A stretch of 64,000 bases of DNA from an uncultured Christensenella sp. (GTDB lineage: Bacteria; Bacillota; Clostridia; Christensenellales; CAG-917), in contig CAJTQT010000001.1 in the NCBI GenBank assembly GCA_910578325.1, forward strand, positions 327,191 through 391,190. The letters run 5' to 3'. The notes under the pieces were generated by a model. The model was not told the origin of the DNA, made no database searches, and saw only the letters and a program-made list of their open reading frames with translations. Every line of letters starts with the position of its first letter. Positions within the stretch are counted from its first letter, which is position 1. This document shows, piece after piece, positions 42,884 to 51,868 of this stretch. The translations under genes were made by a program, and so were the position numbers.

Positions 42884-44653
42884 TTACTTCAAGTTTGCTT
42901 TCAGCGTATCGAGTTCTTTACGCAGTTCCTTAGGCAGTTTGTCGCCGAACTTAGCATAGAATTCCTCTATACCCTGTGCATCCTGCGCCCACAGTTCCTT
43001 GTCTATTGTGAGCAGGTCTGCAATATCCTGTTCTGTCATATCGAGACCGTCTATGTTGATATCGCCCGCCTCGGGAACGTATCCGATTGCAGTCTCCACC
43101 GCTTTCGCAGTGCCTTCCGTACGGCGGATAATCCAGTCGAGAACTCTGAGGTTATCGCCGAATCCCGGCCACAGGAAATGACCTTCGTCGTCCGTTCTGA
43201 ACCAGTTGACGTTGAAGATTCTCGGGCGTTTTTCAGCCTTAGTACCCATCTCGACCCAGTGCGCGAAATAATCCGCCATATTGTAGCCGCAGAAAGGAAG
43301 CATTGCCATCGGGTCGCGTCTTACTACGCCGACCGCACCCGAAGCCGCGGCGGTGGTCTCCGACGCCATAATAGAACCTACAAACACGCCGTGATTCCAG
43401 TCTCTTGCCTCGTATACGAGGGGAGCGGTCTTTGCGCGTCTGCCGCCGAACACGATTGCGTCAAGCGGAACGCCCTGCGGATTTTCGAATTCGTCCGAGA
43501 GGCAGGGGCAGTTGATTGCAGGCGCTGTGAATCTGGAATTCGGATGCGCGCCTTTTACGCCCTCAGCCTGTTCCTTTTCACCCCAGGGATTGCCCTGCCA
43601 GTCGATTGCCTTTTTCGGCGGATTCTTATCGAGACCTTCCCACCACACGGTGTTGTTTTCCGTATTGTGGCAAACATTGGTGAAAATAGTATTCTTTCTT
43701 GTGGACGCGAGTGCGTTTGGATTCGATTTATTGTTAGTGCCGGGTGCAACGCCGAAGAATCCGTTTTCGGGATTGATTGCGTACAGTCTGCCGTCAGCGC
43801 CTACTCTTATCCAGGCGATATCGTCTCCGACCGTGTGAACCTTATAACCCTTCTTTGCAAACGCCTCGGGAGGAATAAGCATAGCGAGGTTGGTCTTTCC
43901 GCAAGCGGACGGGAATGCCGCCGCAATGTATTTTGTTTCGCCGTTCGGCTTTTCGAGACCGAGGATCAGCATATGTTCCGCCATCCAGCCCTCGTGCCAT
44001 CCCTGATAGGACGCTATGCGCAACGCAAAGCACTTTTTGCCGAGGAGCACGTTTCCGCCGTACGCAGAGTTGACGGACATAATAGTATTGTCTTCGGGGA
44101 ACTGGCAGATGTATCTCTTTTCCGCGTCGACTTCCGCCTTGGAATGCAGTCCGCGTACGAAATCATCGCTCGTGCCGAGTTGATCGAGCACTCTCTGCCC
44201 TATTCTGGTCATAATAGCCATATTGAGCACGACGTAGATAGAATCCGTAAGTTCGATGCCGACTTTGGAGAACGGCGAACCGACCGCGCCCATCGAATAG
44301 GGAATGACGTACATCGTTCTGCCCTTCATTGCACCGCGGTATATCTCTTTGAGCATCGCATACGCTTCGTCTTTCTGCATCCAGTTGTTGGTGGGACCTG
44401 CGGTCTCTTTCTTCTCGGTGCAGATAAACGTACGTCCCTCGACGCGCGCAACGTCGTTGGGAAGAGTGCGGTGCAGATAGCAGCCGGGCAACAATTCCTG
44501 ATTGAGTTTTATCATCTCGCCCGTTGCGACCGCTTCCGCGCGCAACGCTTCGAGTTGCTCTTCGCTGCCGTCGATAAGAACCACCTTATCGGGCTGGCAC
44601 AATTCGACGCTTTCGTCAACAAATTTTTCAACGCCTTTGCTGAGAAATTGCAT
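42884..44653 (-). CDS. pckG: phosphoenolpyruvate carboxykinase (GTP)
   Basis: 589 residues from the ATG at 44653, which has GGAGG upstream. It interconverts oxaloacetate and PEP with GTP/GDP. The GTP-type family is clear: kinase-1a P-loop AAFPSACGKTNLAML, YGGNVLLGKKCFALRIAS, IAWIRVGADGRLYAINPENGFFGVAPGT, and the R-loop/active-site block near FICTEKKETAGPTNNWM. In anaerobes the enzyme may run toward oxaloacetate with energy conservation. Own promoter and terminator; malic enzyme, fumarase and the Re-citrate-synthase-like gene elsewhere in the window act on neighbouring metabolites. Confidence 0.97.
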   Translation of the reverse strand: MQFLSKGVEKFVDESVELCQPDKVVLIDGSEEQLEALRAEAVATGEMIKLNQELLPGCYLHRTLPNDVARVEGRTFICTEKKETAGPTNNWMQKDEAYAMLKEIYRGAMKGRTMYVIPYSMGAVGSPFSKVGIELTDSIYVVLNMAIMTRIGQRVLDQLGTSDDFVRGLHSKAEVDAEKRYICQFPEDNTIMSVNSAYGGNVLLGKKCFALRIASYQGWHEGWMAEHMLILGLEKPNGETKYIAAAFPSACGKTNLAMLIPPEAFAKKGYKVHTVGDDIAWIRVGADGRLYAINPENGFFGVAPGTNNKSNPNALASTRKNTIFTNVCHNTENNTVWWEGLDKNPPKKAIDWQGNPWGEKEQAEGVKGAHPNSRFTAPAINCPCLSDEFENPQGVPLDAIVFGGRRAKTAPLVYEARDWNHGVFVGSIMASETTAAASGAVGVVRRDPMAMLPFCGYNMADYFAHWVEMGTKAEKRPRIFNVNWFRTDDEGHFLWPGFGDNLRVLDWIIRRTEGTAKAVETAIGYVPEAGDINIDGLDMTEQDIADLLTIDKELWAQDAQGIEEFYAKFGDKLPKELRKELDTLKANLK

Positions 44654-44749
44654 ATAATTACCTCCGTGTTGCGTAAGCCGCAACTAAAATTATTTTTCGT
44701 TTCGGGCAAAGAAAGCGAATACTCTCACTATATTTACCGTACGTTGTAT

Positions 44750-44778
44750 ATGTTACTATAATTACATAATATTGTCAA
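44750..44778 (-). promoter_or_regulatory. promoter of PEPCK gene
   Basis: TTGACA (44773-44778), 17-nt spacer, TAACAT (44750-44755) on the minus strand; leader of about 90 nt. Confidence 0.5.
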
Positions 44779-44957
44779 TATAATGGCGACAAAATTCGGC
44801 GGACTACGCCCGAGTCCGCCATTTGCGCCGCCCCCGTTCACACAGCGTAAAATTCAGTCATTTTCTTTAAAAATCCACAAAATCGCGGCTTGCCTTGTGG
44901 CTTGATTGCACAAGGTATCCAACAGGTTGTATATCGACATAATTTTGCATTTTTCAC

Positions 44958-44986
44958 TTGTAAATCTCAAAAGCGCGTTGTATCAT
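44958..44986 (+). promoter_or_regulatory. promoter of the DUF4364 gene
   Basis: TTGTAA (44958-44963), 17-nt spacer, TATCAT (44981-44986). About 90 nt of leader to the ATG at 45082. Confidence 0.5.
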
Positions 44987-45081
44987 AAAAACTCGCGGGC
45001 AACTCTGCGCGGCGAGAATTGTTTTTACAAAATCGCGTTCTTACTACTCGGCAATCGCAAATAAGCCTTCGGGGACAGGCA

Positions 45082-45627
45082 ATGGAGCAATCTCAGCAGA
45101 AATATTCCGGCAAATCTCAACTCGACAGCAAGGAACAAAAACTTGTCATTCTTTTCGTATTCGACAAAATGGCAATTCCCCTTTCGGAAGCAACCTTGCT
45201 CGACATCTGCACGTCCGAAAACGACTGGCTCAGTTATATGGAATGCAAGCAGTTTCTTGCCGAACTCATAGACACGAACCTTGTCTACCGCGTACCCAAA
45301 GCCACAACTCTCAACATTACGCAGGACGGCGTCGAGTGTCTCAGCCTGTTCTACGCGCGCATTCCCCTGTCCATACGCGACGATATCACCGCCTACGTGC
45401 GCGACAACCGTCTGAGATTCAGAAAACGTCAGGAGTACTTCTGCGACTATGTGAAAAATGCCGACGGTACGTATACCGTTATTATGCGCATCGACAACGG
45501 CGCGGCTACGCTTATGGAAATCAAGATGATAGTGTCCACGCGTCAGCGCGCTATGTATATCTATAAAAATTGGATTGACAAAGCAGCAAGCGTTTACACT
45601 CTGTTGCAGGACAATTTAATAGAATGA
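45082..45627 (+). CDS. DUF4364 family protein, winged-helix-like
   Basis: 181 residues from the ATG at 45082; the frame also opens at a TTG at 45019, less likely. After a polar start (MEQSQQKYSGKSQLDSKEQK) the sequence LVILFVFDKMAIPLSEATLL, then the C-term of the first helix pair and LDICTSENDWLSYMECKQFLAELID, follows DUF4364. This is a Clostridial family with an N-terminal winged-helix-like half (PadR/MarR-like) and a beta-rich C-terminal half (TYTVIMRIDNG). A regulatory role is often supposed but not shown. Monocistronic and convergent with the aromatic operon. Confidence 0.78.
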   Translation: MEQSQQKYSGKSQLDSKEQKLVILFVFDKMAIPLSEATLLDICTSENDWLSYMECKQFLAELIDTNLVYRVPKATTLNITQDGVECLSLFYARIPLSIRDDITAYVRDNRLRFRKRQEYFCDYVKNADGTYTVIMRIDNGAATLMEIKMIVSTRQRAMYIYKNWIDKAASVYTLLQDNLIE

Positions 45628-45762
45628 ATATCCTCATCCAAATTTGAACCGTTAAAAGTCGGGATAAGAATGAAATTTAGACGGTTTGGCGCCATAAACA
45701 CACAATATACCGAATGCGCGTTTTATCTGTTTATATTAAAGTTTTAAACTTGCTTTTCGATA

Positions 45763-46428
45763 TTAAGACCAAATAAACTTTTCGTCGCCCACTCCTGTTT
45801 CGAAGTGGAATTTCGCAATACCTAAGTCTGTTTTTACAAACACTCCCCTGCCCGCTCTTGCAAACACTCTCTTTCCGTTAAACGAGAATTTGAATTTCTG
45901 CTGATTGAGTGCGGTCGGCGCGAGCAACGCGCATTCCACTCCGTTTACAAACCATCGTGGCAAGTTTTGAACATCTTCCGTCACCTCTTCGAGTTTCTTA
46001 CTTTTGCGTGCAACGCCCTGAGTTTTGCCGTATCCGATTGCAATGACAAGCGCGAGTTTTTCGCCCTTTTCGAGAGTATACGCATTTTTTACTTTGGAAA
46101 ACGTCGCGCCTACCCAACAGGTATTCAGCCCGAGCGTCTGCGCGAAAAGGACAATCTTTTCTCCGTAATAGCCACACTTTTCAAAAAGGTTTTCATCCTT
46201 CTTTCCTACAAGCGCGATATAATTGCGCACTCCCGCAAACTTGCCGTAGCGCGCCATAAGACAGTCAAACGCCTTCGGTTCATCCGTCACCAACTGGATA
46301 TTGAGTCCGCTTTGCTCATTGCACTGAGCAATACAGCCTTTGAGTTTTTGAAGGACTTCGCCCTCGATTTTCCTGTCCGTATAAGCGCGCACCGAGTGTC
46401 TTGTTTTTATCGCTTCCGAGATATCCAT
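45763..46428 (-). CDS. nitroreductase-family flavoprotein
   Basis: 221 residues from the ATG at 46428 (AAAGGAG upstream). MDISEAIKTRHSVRAYTDRKI is the nitroreductase start with the FMN-contacting R-x-S-x-R, and GLNTCWVGATFSK and APTALNQQKFKF are the typical mid and C-terminal blocks. Family members use FMN and NAD(P)H to reduce nitro compounds, quinones or enones; the natural substrate is unknown. It lies 11 nt after aroQ and appears to be the last gene of the aromatic operon, but nothing links it to aromatic synthesis biochemically. No good terminator follows. Confidence 0.85.
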   Translation of the reverse strand: MDISEAIKTRHSVRAYTDRKIEGEVLQKLKGCIAQCNEQSGLNIQLVTDEPKAFDCLMARYGKFAGVRNYIALVGKKDENLFEKCGYYGEKIVLFAQTLGLNTCWVGATFSKVKNAYTLEKGEKLALVIAIGYGKTQGVARKSKKLEEVTEDVQNLPRWFVNGVECALLAPTALNQQKFKFSFNGKRVFARAGRGVFVKTDLGIAKFHFETGVGDEKFIWS

Positions 46429-46439
46429 ATCCGCTCCTT

Positions 46440-46865
46440 TTATCTTGCAAAAAACTCCAACGCTTCGCGGTAGCCGTCGAAACCTTTGCCGCAAACCGTT
46501 ATTTGGGCATACATAGAGACGTACGACAGTTTTCTGAAATCCTCCCTTGCGTTTATATCCGTAAGATGCACTTCCGCAGTCGGGATATTCACCGCTTTAA
46601 GCGCGTCAAGTATTGCGACGGACGTGTGAGTATACGCGCCTGCATTGATGACAATTCCGTCAAACTTCCCGTACGCGCGCTGAATCGCGCCGACTATTTC
46701 GCTCTCGCTGTTGGATTGCTTCACGGATACTTTAAGTCCTGTTTCCGAGGCGCATTTCTTTATGAATTTCACCAGATCTGAATAGGATTTTTTTCCGTAT
46801 TTATCCGGTTCGCGTATACCCAGCATATTCAGGTTTACTCCGTTTATTACGAGTATCTTTTTCAT
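46440..46865 (-). CDS. aroQ: type II 3-dehydroquinate dehydratase
   Basis: 141 residues from the ATG at 46865 (MKKILVINGVNLNMLG). This third shikimate-pathway step makes 3-dehydroshikimate. Type II hallmarks: NGVNLNMLGIREPDKYG with catalytic Arg and Tyr, VKQSNSESEIVGAIQ, INAGAYTHTSVAILDAL, and the HLTDINAREDFRK region. Its ATG begins one base after the aroE-aroK stop. In this operon it is the only dehydratase. Confidence 0.96.
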   Translation of the reverse strand: MKKILVINGVNLNMLGIREPDKYGKKSYSDLVKFIKKCASETGLKVSVKQSNSESEIVGAIQRAYGKFDGIVINAGAYTHTSVAILDALKAVNIPTAEVHLTDINAREDFRKLSYVSMYAQITVCGKGFDGYREALEFFAR

Positions 46866-46866
46866 A

Positions 46867-48123
46867 TTACACCTCAACTTTTGCAAATCCCAACTTTGCA
46901 AGCAGCAAATTGACCGCGCTTTCTGCGTCGCCGTCATTGTCGATGATTATATCTGCCGATTCGTGATAGAGCGGCTTTCTCAGTTCATAGAGCGCAGCGG
47001 CTTTTTCCGCGCTGTCCGAAAGCGGCCGCCCTGCCGTCGCAAGTTGCTCTACAGGTCGGCGTATAAGCACCCGAACGCCGTTCGCCTCCATATAAAATCT
47101 GTTTTTCTCATCAAGTATCGCGCCTCCTCCCGTCGCAATAACCAGCCCCAGTTTGGAGCATACGCGCTCAACGGCGCCGCGTTCGAGATCGCGGAACTTT
47201 TCTTCTCCGAACGCGGCAAATATATCCGCGATGCTCATTCCCGCCGCATTTTCTACTTCCGCGTCAGTGTCGGCAAACTCTCTTCCGAGCCGTTTGGCAA
47301 CCGCTTTTCCTATCACGGATTTTCCGCTTCCCGCCATACCTATCAGCACTATATTTCTGCGTTCTTCAGTTATGGCGCGTACGATTTCGTCTGTTTTGAG
47401 TTCGCTGACCTCTTTCAGACCTTTCGCACGCTGAAACAAATTGTGCGCTATTCTCGCCTGTTCGACAAGCATAACCAGTCCGTTTGCGGCATTGATTCCC
47501 AGATCTCTGGCCTGCTTTACGAGCATCGTCTGCAACGGATTGTATATACAGTCGTACACTCCTTGAAGATTTTGAAATCGAGAAAGGTCGAGCGGAGACT
47601 CGTATATATTAGGATACATTCCTACGGGAGTGGTGTTGATTATCACCTGCGCATCCTGCAATCCGTAGCAGTTTTCATAATTGATTTCCCCCGTCCGCGA
47701 AACGACCTTAACGCTCTGAGCGCCGTCACGTTCGCAAACGTATTTTGCCGTGAGACAGGTCCCTCCGCTGCCGAGAATGAGTATGTTTCTGCCTTCGAGT
47801 TCTATATTAGCCTTTCTGAACGCATAAGAAATTCCGTCTATGTCGGTATTATATCCGACGTTTTTCCCGTTTTCGTTCACAACTGTATTGACCGCGCCTA
47901 TTTCCTTTGCGCTTTGGGACACGGCGTCGAGCAAGGGTATCACGTCCTGCTTATAGGGAATGGTTACGTTATAACCGCCGTACTCGCCGCCTTTGACAAA
48001 CTTGGCAAGTTCGGCTTTGTTCGCAAATTCGCGCACCCCGTAATCGGGACGTCCGAACATAGCGTGTATCTGCGGCGAAAGAGTATGTGGCAGACTTTTT
48101 CCGATTACGCAATACTTCTTCAT
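46867..48123 (-). CDS. aroE-aroK: shikimate dehydrogenase-shikimate kinase fusion
   Basis: 418 residues in two domains. Residues 1-250 are AroE: SLPHTLSPQIH shikimate-binding serines, NVTIPYK (catalytic K58), GAVNTVV, NTD, and the nucleotide-binding GSGGTCLTA (118-126). Residues 255-418 are AroK: P-loop GMAGSGKS (262-269), DTDAEVE, GGGAIL and the lid GRPL. It performs two consecutive steps: dehydroshikimate to shikimate to shikimate-3-phosphate. The start overlaps the pheA stop in ATGA. AroE-AroK fusions are known in some bacteria, but the genes are usually separate. Confidence 0.95.
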   Translation of the reverse strand: MKKYCVIGKSLPHTLSPQIHAMFGRPDYGVREFANKAELAKFVKGGEYGGYNVTIPYKQDVIPLLDAVSQSAKEIGAVNTVVNENGKNVGYNTDIDGISYAFRKANIELEGRNILILGSGGTCLTAKYVCERDGAQSVKVVSRTGEINYENCYGLQDAQVIINTTPVGMYPNIYESPLDLSRFQNLQGVYDCIYNPLQTMLVKQARDLGINAANGLVMLVEQARIAHNLFQRAKGLKEVSELKTDEIVRAITEERRNIVLIGMAGSGKSVIGKAVAKRLGREFADTDAEVENAAGMSIADIFAAFGEEKFRDLERGAVERVCSKLGLVIATGGGAILDEKNRFYMEANGVRVLIRRPVEQLATAGRPLSDSAEKAAALYELRKPLYHESADIIIDNDGDAESAVNLLLAKLGFAKVEV

Positions 48124-49259
48124 AGTTCCTCGTACGCGCCCAAAAACGCGAAATTATCCGCTTTCATCGCGATGTCGGCTAAAAGATTCTGCACCTCGGG
48201 CTTACGCACGTCCGACTCGAAATCGAAGTAGAAAGTGAATTCAAACGGACTGTCGGGTATCGGTCTCGATTCGAGTTTTGTAAGATTCAACCCCAGCGCG
48301 CTGAATTTATTGAGCAGTTTGTTCAGACTGCCCGCCTCGTGAGCAAGATTTACTGTCACGCTTATCCTGTCCGCACCCTCGTATACGTTCATATTTTTGC
48401 AAATCGCAATAAATCGCGTATAGTTGCTGCCGCTGTCGTTTACTCCCGATTTCAAAACATTCAAGCCGTAGATGCCCGCGCATTCTTTTGACGAAATACA
48501 AGCGATATCGTCGCGTCCGCTCTCTGCCACGTATTTTGCGGCAATCGCGGTATTGTCGCATCTTGTGACTTTTACGTCGCCGAGACTCTTTATAAGTTCT
48601 CCGCACTGCGACAGGGCCTGATCGTGCGAGATAATCTCTTTTATATCTTTCAGTTCGGTCTCACCGCGCGCAAGCAGATAATGCTTAACCCTCAACTTTA
48701 TACTGCGTGCGATATAGAACTTATGCTTGCGCATCAAATCGTATACACCGTTCACACTGCCGACGGTGCTGTTCTCTATGGGGAGAACTCCGAACTCGCA
48801 GAATCCTTTTTCCACCGCCGAAAACACGCCGTCCCAGTTTTTGAAACAGGATATCGACGCAATAGGGAAAATTTTCTCGGCGGCAATGCAACTGTACGCG
48901 CCGTAGATTCCCTGACACGCCACGCTCGCGCTCAACGGAAAGGGTCGCACGCCGTTTGCAAGTGAGTTTATGATTCCGTCCTTGACGGTAGATTTGCAAT
49001 CGATTTTGCCGTACTGATACGCTTTGCTGGTATCGAACATCATTTCAAAAACCTGCTTTCCGAACAGTTTAATTTCATCGGGCATCTGCTCCGTAACGCG
49101 GTTTATAATCTGTTTTTCGCGTTCGGCATTTTCCACCGGAAGTCCGTCTTTCGCTTTGTTTCGGGCTACTTCGACGGCAAGTTCCATTCTCCGCCTGTAA
49201 AGCCGCGCTATTTCGTCGTCGATGACGTCGATATTCTTTCTAACTTCCTGCAAATCCAT
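48120..49259 (-). CDS. pheA: chorismate mutase / prephenate dehydratase (P-protein)
   Basis: 379 residues from the ATG at 49259. Residues 1-90 are an AroQ-type chorismate mutase (DVIDDEIARLYRRRMELAVE with catalytic Arg/Lys). About 105-285 is prephenate dehydratase (CQGIYGAYSCIAAEK, LPIENSTVGSVN, catalytic TRF in NYTRFIAI). The C-terminal ACT domain (VNLAHEAGSLNKLLNKF and LTKLESRPI) binds Phe for feedback inhibition. It carries chorismate to phenylpyruvate. The 106-base gap from aroC is the largest in the operon; I see no clear promoter there. Confidence 0.95.
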   Translation of the reverse strand: MDLQEVRKNIDVIDDEIARLYRRRMELAVEVARNKAKDGLPVENAEREKQIINRVTEQMPDEIKLFGKQVFEMMFDTSKAYQYGKIDCKSTVKDGIINSLANGVRPFPLSASVACQGIYGAYSCIAAEKIFPIASISCFKNWDGVFSAVEKGFCEFGVLPIENSTVGSVNGVYDLMRKHKFYIARSIKLRVKHYLLARGETELKDIKEIISHDQALSQCGELIKSLGDVKVTRCDNTAIAAKYVAESGRDDIACISSKECAGIYGLNVLKSGVNDSGSNYTRFIAICKNMNVYEGADRISVTVNLAHEAGSLNKLLNKFSALGLNLTKLESRPIPDSPFEFTFYFDFESDVRKPEVQNLLADIAMKADNFAFLGAYEEL

Positions 49260-49365
49260 AAAGCGTCTCCTGCCCTTATAATAATTCAATTCGTTTTTAT
49301 ATTCAGTGACAAAAACGGGATTTTATCAATCGTTTCAACACAATAAAACACCGTTTTGTAAATTT

Positions 49366-50496
49366 TCAATCTCTGCCGTACAATTCTATTCCGTCTCTCA
49401 GTTTCAGCAGTTCGTCCAAAAGCGCAATCGCGACCGCGCTTTCTACGCAAGGAACCGCGCGAGGAACAATGCACGCATCGTGCCTGCCTTTACAGCGCAA
49501 ATCGCACTCCTGACCGCTGCCGATTCCGACTGACTTCTGCGTGACGGATATAGACGGAGTAGGACGAAACGCCACTCTGAGCGTCAACGGCATCCCGTTT
49601 GAAATACCGCCGTTGATTCCGCCGCTCCTGTTTGTCTTAGTGACAACGCGGCCGTCGCGTATTGCAAACGCGTCGTTCGCCTCGCTTCCGCGCATTCGGG
49701 CAAGCCCGAACCCCTCGCCGAATTCCACACCCTTGACCGCGGGAATCGCATAAACCGAGTAGGCTATTTTGCTTTCCAGCCCCTCGAACAGCGCGTCGCC
49801 GAACATTCCCGCGTCAAGTCCAGTAACCACGCATTCTACACATCCGCCGACGCTGTCGCCATCCGATGCGGCGCGTCGTATAACTTCTTCCATCTCGGCG
49901 CGTACGCCATCGTTCAAAAGCGGAAAATCCGACGATTTTATGCGCGCATCGACCGCTGTTCCTACTCCTTTCAACGCAACGTTTTCGTCGGTTTTATAAC
50001 TCGCGCCCTTTATATCTCCTATGTCCGATATGTATGCGCATATACCTATTTCCGCGCCTGCAAGCAACTCCTGCGCAATGCCGCCCGCTATGCATAGCGG
50101 CGCGGTCATTCTGCCCGAGAACCTGCCGCCGCCGCTCGAAATTCTGCCGTCCTTTGCATAAGCGGCATAGTCCGCGTGCGAAGGTCTCGGAATACCGAGA
50201 ATATTTGAATAATCCGCGGGGCGGACGTTTCCGTTTACTATCTTAATATCGATTTCGCCGCACACTTCAAAGACGTCGCCGCGTTTGATAAGTCCGCTTA
50301 CGATATTCGGTTCGTCGCTTTCCTTTCTCGGAGTCGCCCAGACTCCGTTGCCGCTCTTCCTGCGCGAAAGCAGGTTTCGCACGTTATCAAGAGTCAAAGC
50401 ACAGCCGTTCGGGATTCCGCCCAAACGAACTCCAATCTCCGATGAGTGAGATTCACCGTATATTTCTATTTGCAGTTTTTCAAAGTTCCCTTTCAT
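49366..50496 (-). CDS. aroC: chorismate synthase
   Basis: 376 residues from the ATG at 50496 (MKGNFEKLQIEIYGESHSSE). It makes chorismate from EPSP using reduced FMN. GESHS with the catalytic His, RRKSGNGVWATPRKESDEP, GGRFSGRMTAPLCIAGGIA and RSGGINGGISNGMPL are the family signatures. Slightly shorter spacing in the N-terminal region than E. coli AroC but all motifs are intact. Sixth enzyme gene upstream in operon order is aroA, 61 nt away. Confidence 0.95.
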   Translation of the reverse strand: MKGNFEKLQIEIYGESHSSEIGVRLGGIPNGCALTLDNVRNLLSRRKSGNGVWATPRKESDEPNIVSGLIKRGDVFEVCGEIDIKIVNGNVRPADYSNILGIPRPSHADYAAYAKDGRISSGGGRFSGRMTAPLCIAGGIAQELLAGAEIGICAYISDIGDIKGASYKTDENVALKGVGTAVDARIKSSDFPLLNDGVRAEMEEVIRRAASDGDSVGGCVECVVTGLDAGMFGDALFEGLESKIAYSVYAIPAVKGVEFGEGFGLARMRGSEANDAFAIRDGRVVTKTNRSGGINGGISNGMPLTLRVAFRPTPSISVTQKSVGIGSGQECDLRCKGRHDACIVPRAVPCVESAVAIALLDELLKLRDGIELYGRD

Positions 50497-50557
50497 ATTC
50501 ACCGCTTTGCCGCACTTACGCGCGACACAATTAAACCGCATACGAACGCGGCTTCTA

Positions 50558-51838
50558 TTATATTTCCTCGATATCCGCGCCCAACGCTCTTACGTGTTCG
50601 ACGAAATTCGGATAGGATTTGGATATGCAACCGATTTGCGATACTTCGCTTTCCCCGTCTGTATTCAACGCGCAAACCATCGCGCTCATAGCCATTCTGT
50701 GGTCGCAAAATCCCTGCGTTTTGCACGCCTTATGCCTGCCTCCGTAAACTACAAGCATATCGTCGCCGTATTCGGTTCTAATTCCGAAATCCGCAAGCAT
50801 TTCGCGCACCGCTCCCAACCTGTCGCTCTCTTTATCCCGCAATCTGTCAACGTGCGATATATGCGACACGCCATCGGCAAACGACAGCGCAACCGCCATA
50901 ATCGGCACAGCGTCGGGACAGTCGCGCGCGTCGAAATCAATCGCTTTCAAACACGATTTCCTCGCAACAACTTCTTCGCCGACAAATTCGATATCCGCAT
51001 TCGCTCTGCGCAACAGTTCCACAACGGCTTTGTCTCCCTGCAAGGAATCCGACCTCAACCCGCCTATTCGGGTTTCGCCTGTAAGCACGCCCAGCGCGAT
51101 CATAAATCCCGCAGACGACCAATCGCCCTCGACTTCCGCATTCTCAGCAACCGAAAACTTCTGATTCCCTTTCACGAAATAGCCGTCCGCGGTTCTGGCT
51201 ATTTCTATTCCGCGATCTGCCAGCACGCCGAGAGTAATGTCGATATAATTTACAGAAACCGACTCTCCGCGCACGCAGATTGTACTGTCACCGTCAAGCA
51301 ACGGCAACGCAAACAGCAAACCTGTTATATACTGCGAACTGACGTTGCCCTCAATTTCAAAATTTCCCGCTACAAGTTTTCCGCTAACTTTTAACGGAAG
51401 TTGCAAGTCCGTAAGTTTTTCAAACCTGCACCCGTGCGCTTCGAGTGTTTTAATAAGTCCTCCGAGCGGTCTTTGAGCAAGCCGTCCCGCTCCCTCGAAA
51501 ACGCAATTCAATCCCAGCGCGCAAACAATGGGCAGAAGAAATCTCAACGTCGAGCCGCTCTCTCCTGCGTTGATATGCGGAAGTCCGTTTGTATTTTGTT
51601 CCGTATCCGCACAAGCCCCGCACTCCGTACGGCTTAAACAGTTTGCCCTGCGCACACTCTCGGATATGGTTTTAAGACAGCGGGCAGTTGCGGCGATATC
51701 GTCGCCGCCGCTTACGCACAAGTCTTTTGCTCCCGCAAGCGCAGCCGCAATCATCAGCCTGTGCGCAACTGATTTGGAAAGCGGAACGCATACTCTTCCG
51801 CGCAATTCGGATTTGTTTATTTTTACATTCATACTCAA
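50558..51838 (-). CDS. aroA: 3-phosphoshikimate 1-carboxyvinyltransferase (EPSP synthase)
   Basis: 426 residues. It joins PEP to shikimate-3-phosphate. Motifs: PLSKSVAHRLMIAAALA (the LPxSKS motif, lysine present), NAGESGSTLRFLLPI with the GxxGTxxR-like segment, QYITGLLFALPLL, GDWSSAGFMIA and the C-terminal GFCDHRMAMSAMV. NAGESGSTLRF has Ser-Thr in place of the more common GTAMR, as in class II-like enzymes. Start at ATG 51838 or 51832; little distinguishes them. Confidence 0.94.
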   Translation of the reverse strand: MSMNVKINKSELRGRVCVPLSKSVAHRLMIAAALAGAKDLCVSGGDDIAATARCLKTISESVRRANCLSRTECGACADTEQNTNGLPHINAGESGSTLRFLLPIVCALGLNCVFEGAGRLAQRPLGGLIKTLEAHGCRFEKLTDLQLPLKVSGKLVAGNFEIEGNVSSQYITGLLFALPLLDGDSTICVRGESVSVNYIDITLGVLADRGIEIARTADGYFVKGNQKFSVAENAEVEGDWSSAGFMIALGVLTGETRIGGLRSDSLQGDKAVVELLRRANADIEFVGEEVVARKSCLKAIDFDARDCPDAVPIMAVALSFADGVSHISHVDRLRDKESDRLGAVREMLADFGIRTEYGDDMLVVYGGRHKACKTQGFCDHRMAMSAMVCALNTDGESEVSQIGCISKSYPNFVEHVRALGADIEEI

Positions 51839-51868
51839 ATAACGTTTTTACAGTGCTATTTTATACAT

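Larger units (their letters stand above)
44654..45081. other. divergent intergenic region between PEPCK and DUF4364 genes
   Basis: 428 bases. It holds the minus-strand PEPCK promoter, an 8-bp GC hairpin (GGCGGACT 44798-44805 / AGTCCGCC 44813-44820), a 7-bp inverted repeat (CCTTGTG 44893-44899 / CACAAGG 44909-44915) and the plus-strand DUF4364 promoter. The inverted repeats lie between the two promoters and could be regulator sites or remnants. No small gene was recognised. Confidence 0.5.

Noticed and set aside
42764..44761. 665-codon plus-strand open frame opposite PEPCK
   Set aside because: Antisense shadow of a highly conserved enzyme gene with strong codon bias; no similarity or ribosome site.
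44798..44820. Intrinsic terminator between PEPCK and DUF4364 genes
   Set aside because: The stem is good, but there is no convincing U-run and no upstream transcript that would need ending there; kept only as a hairpin in the intergenic note.
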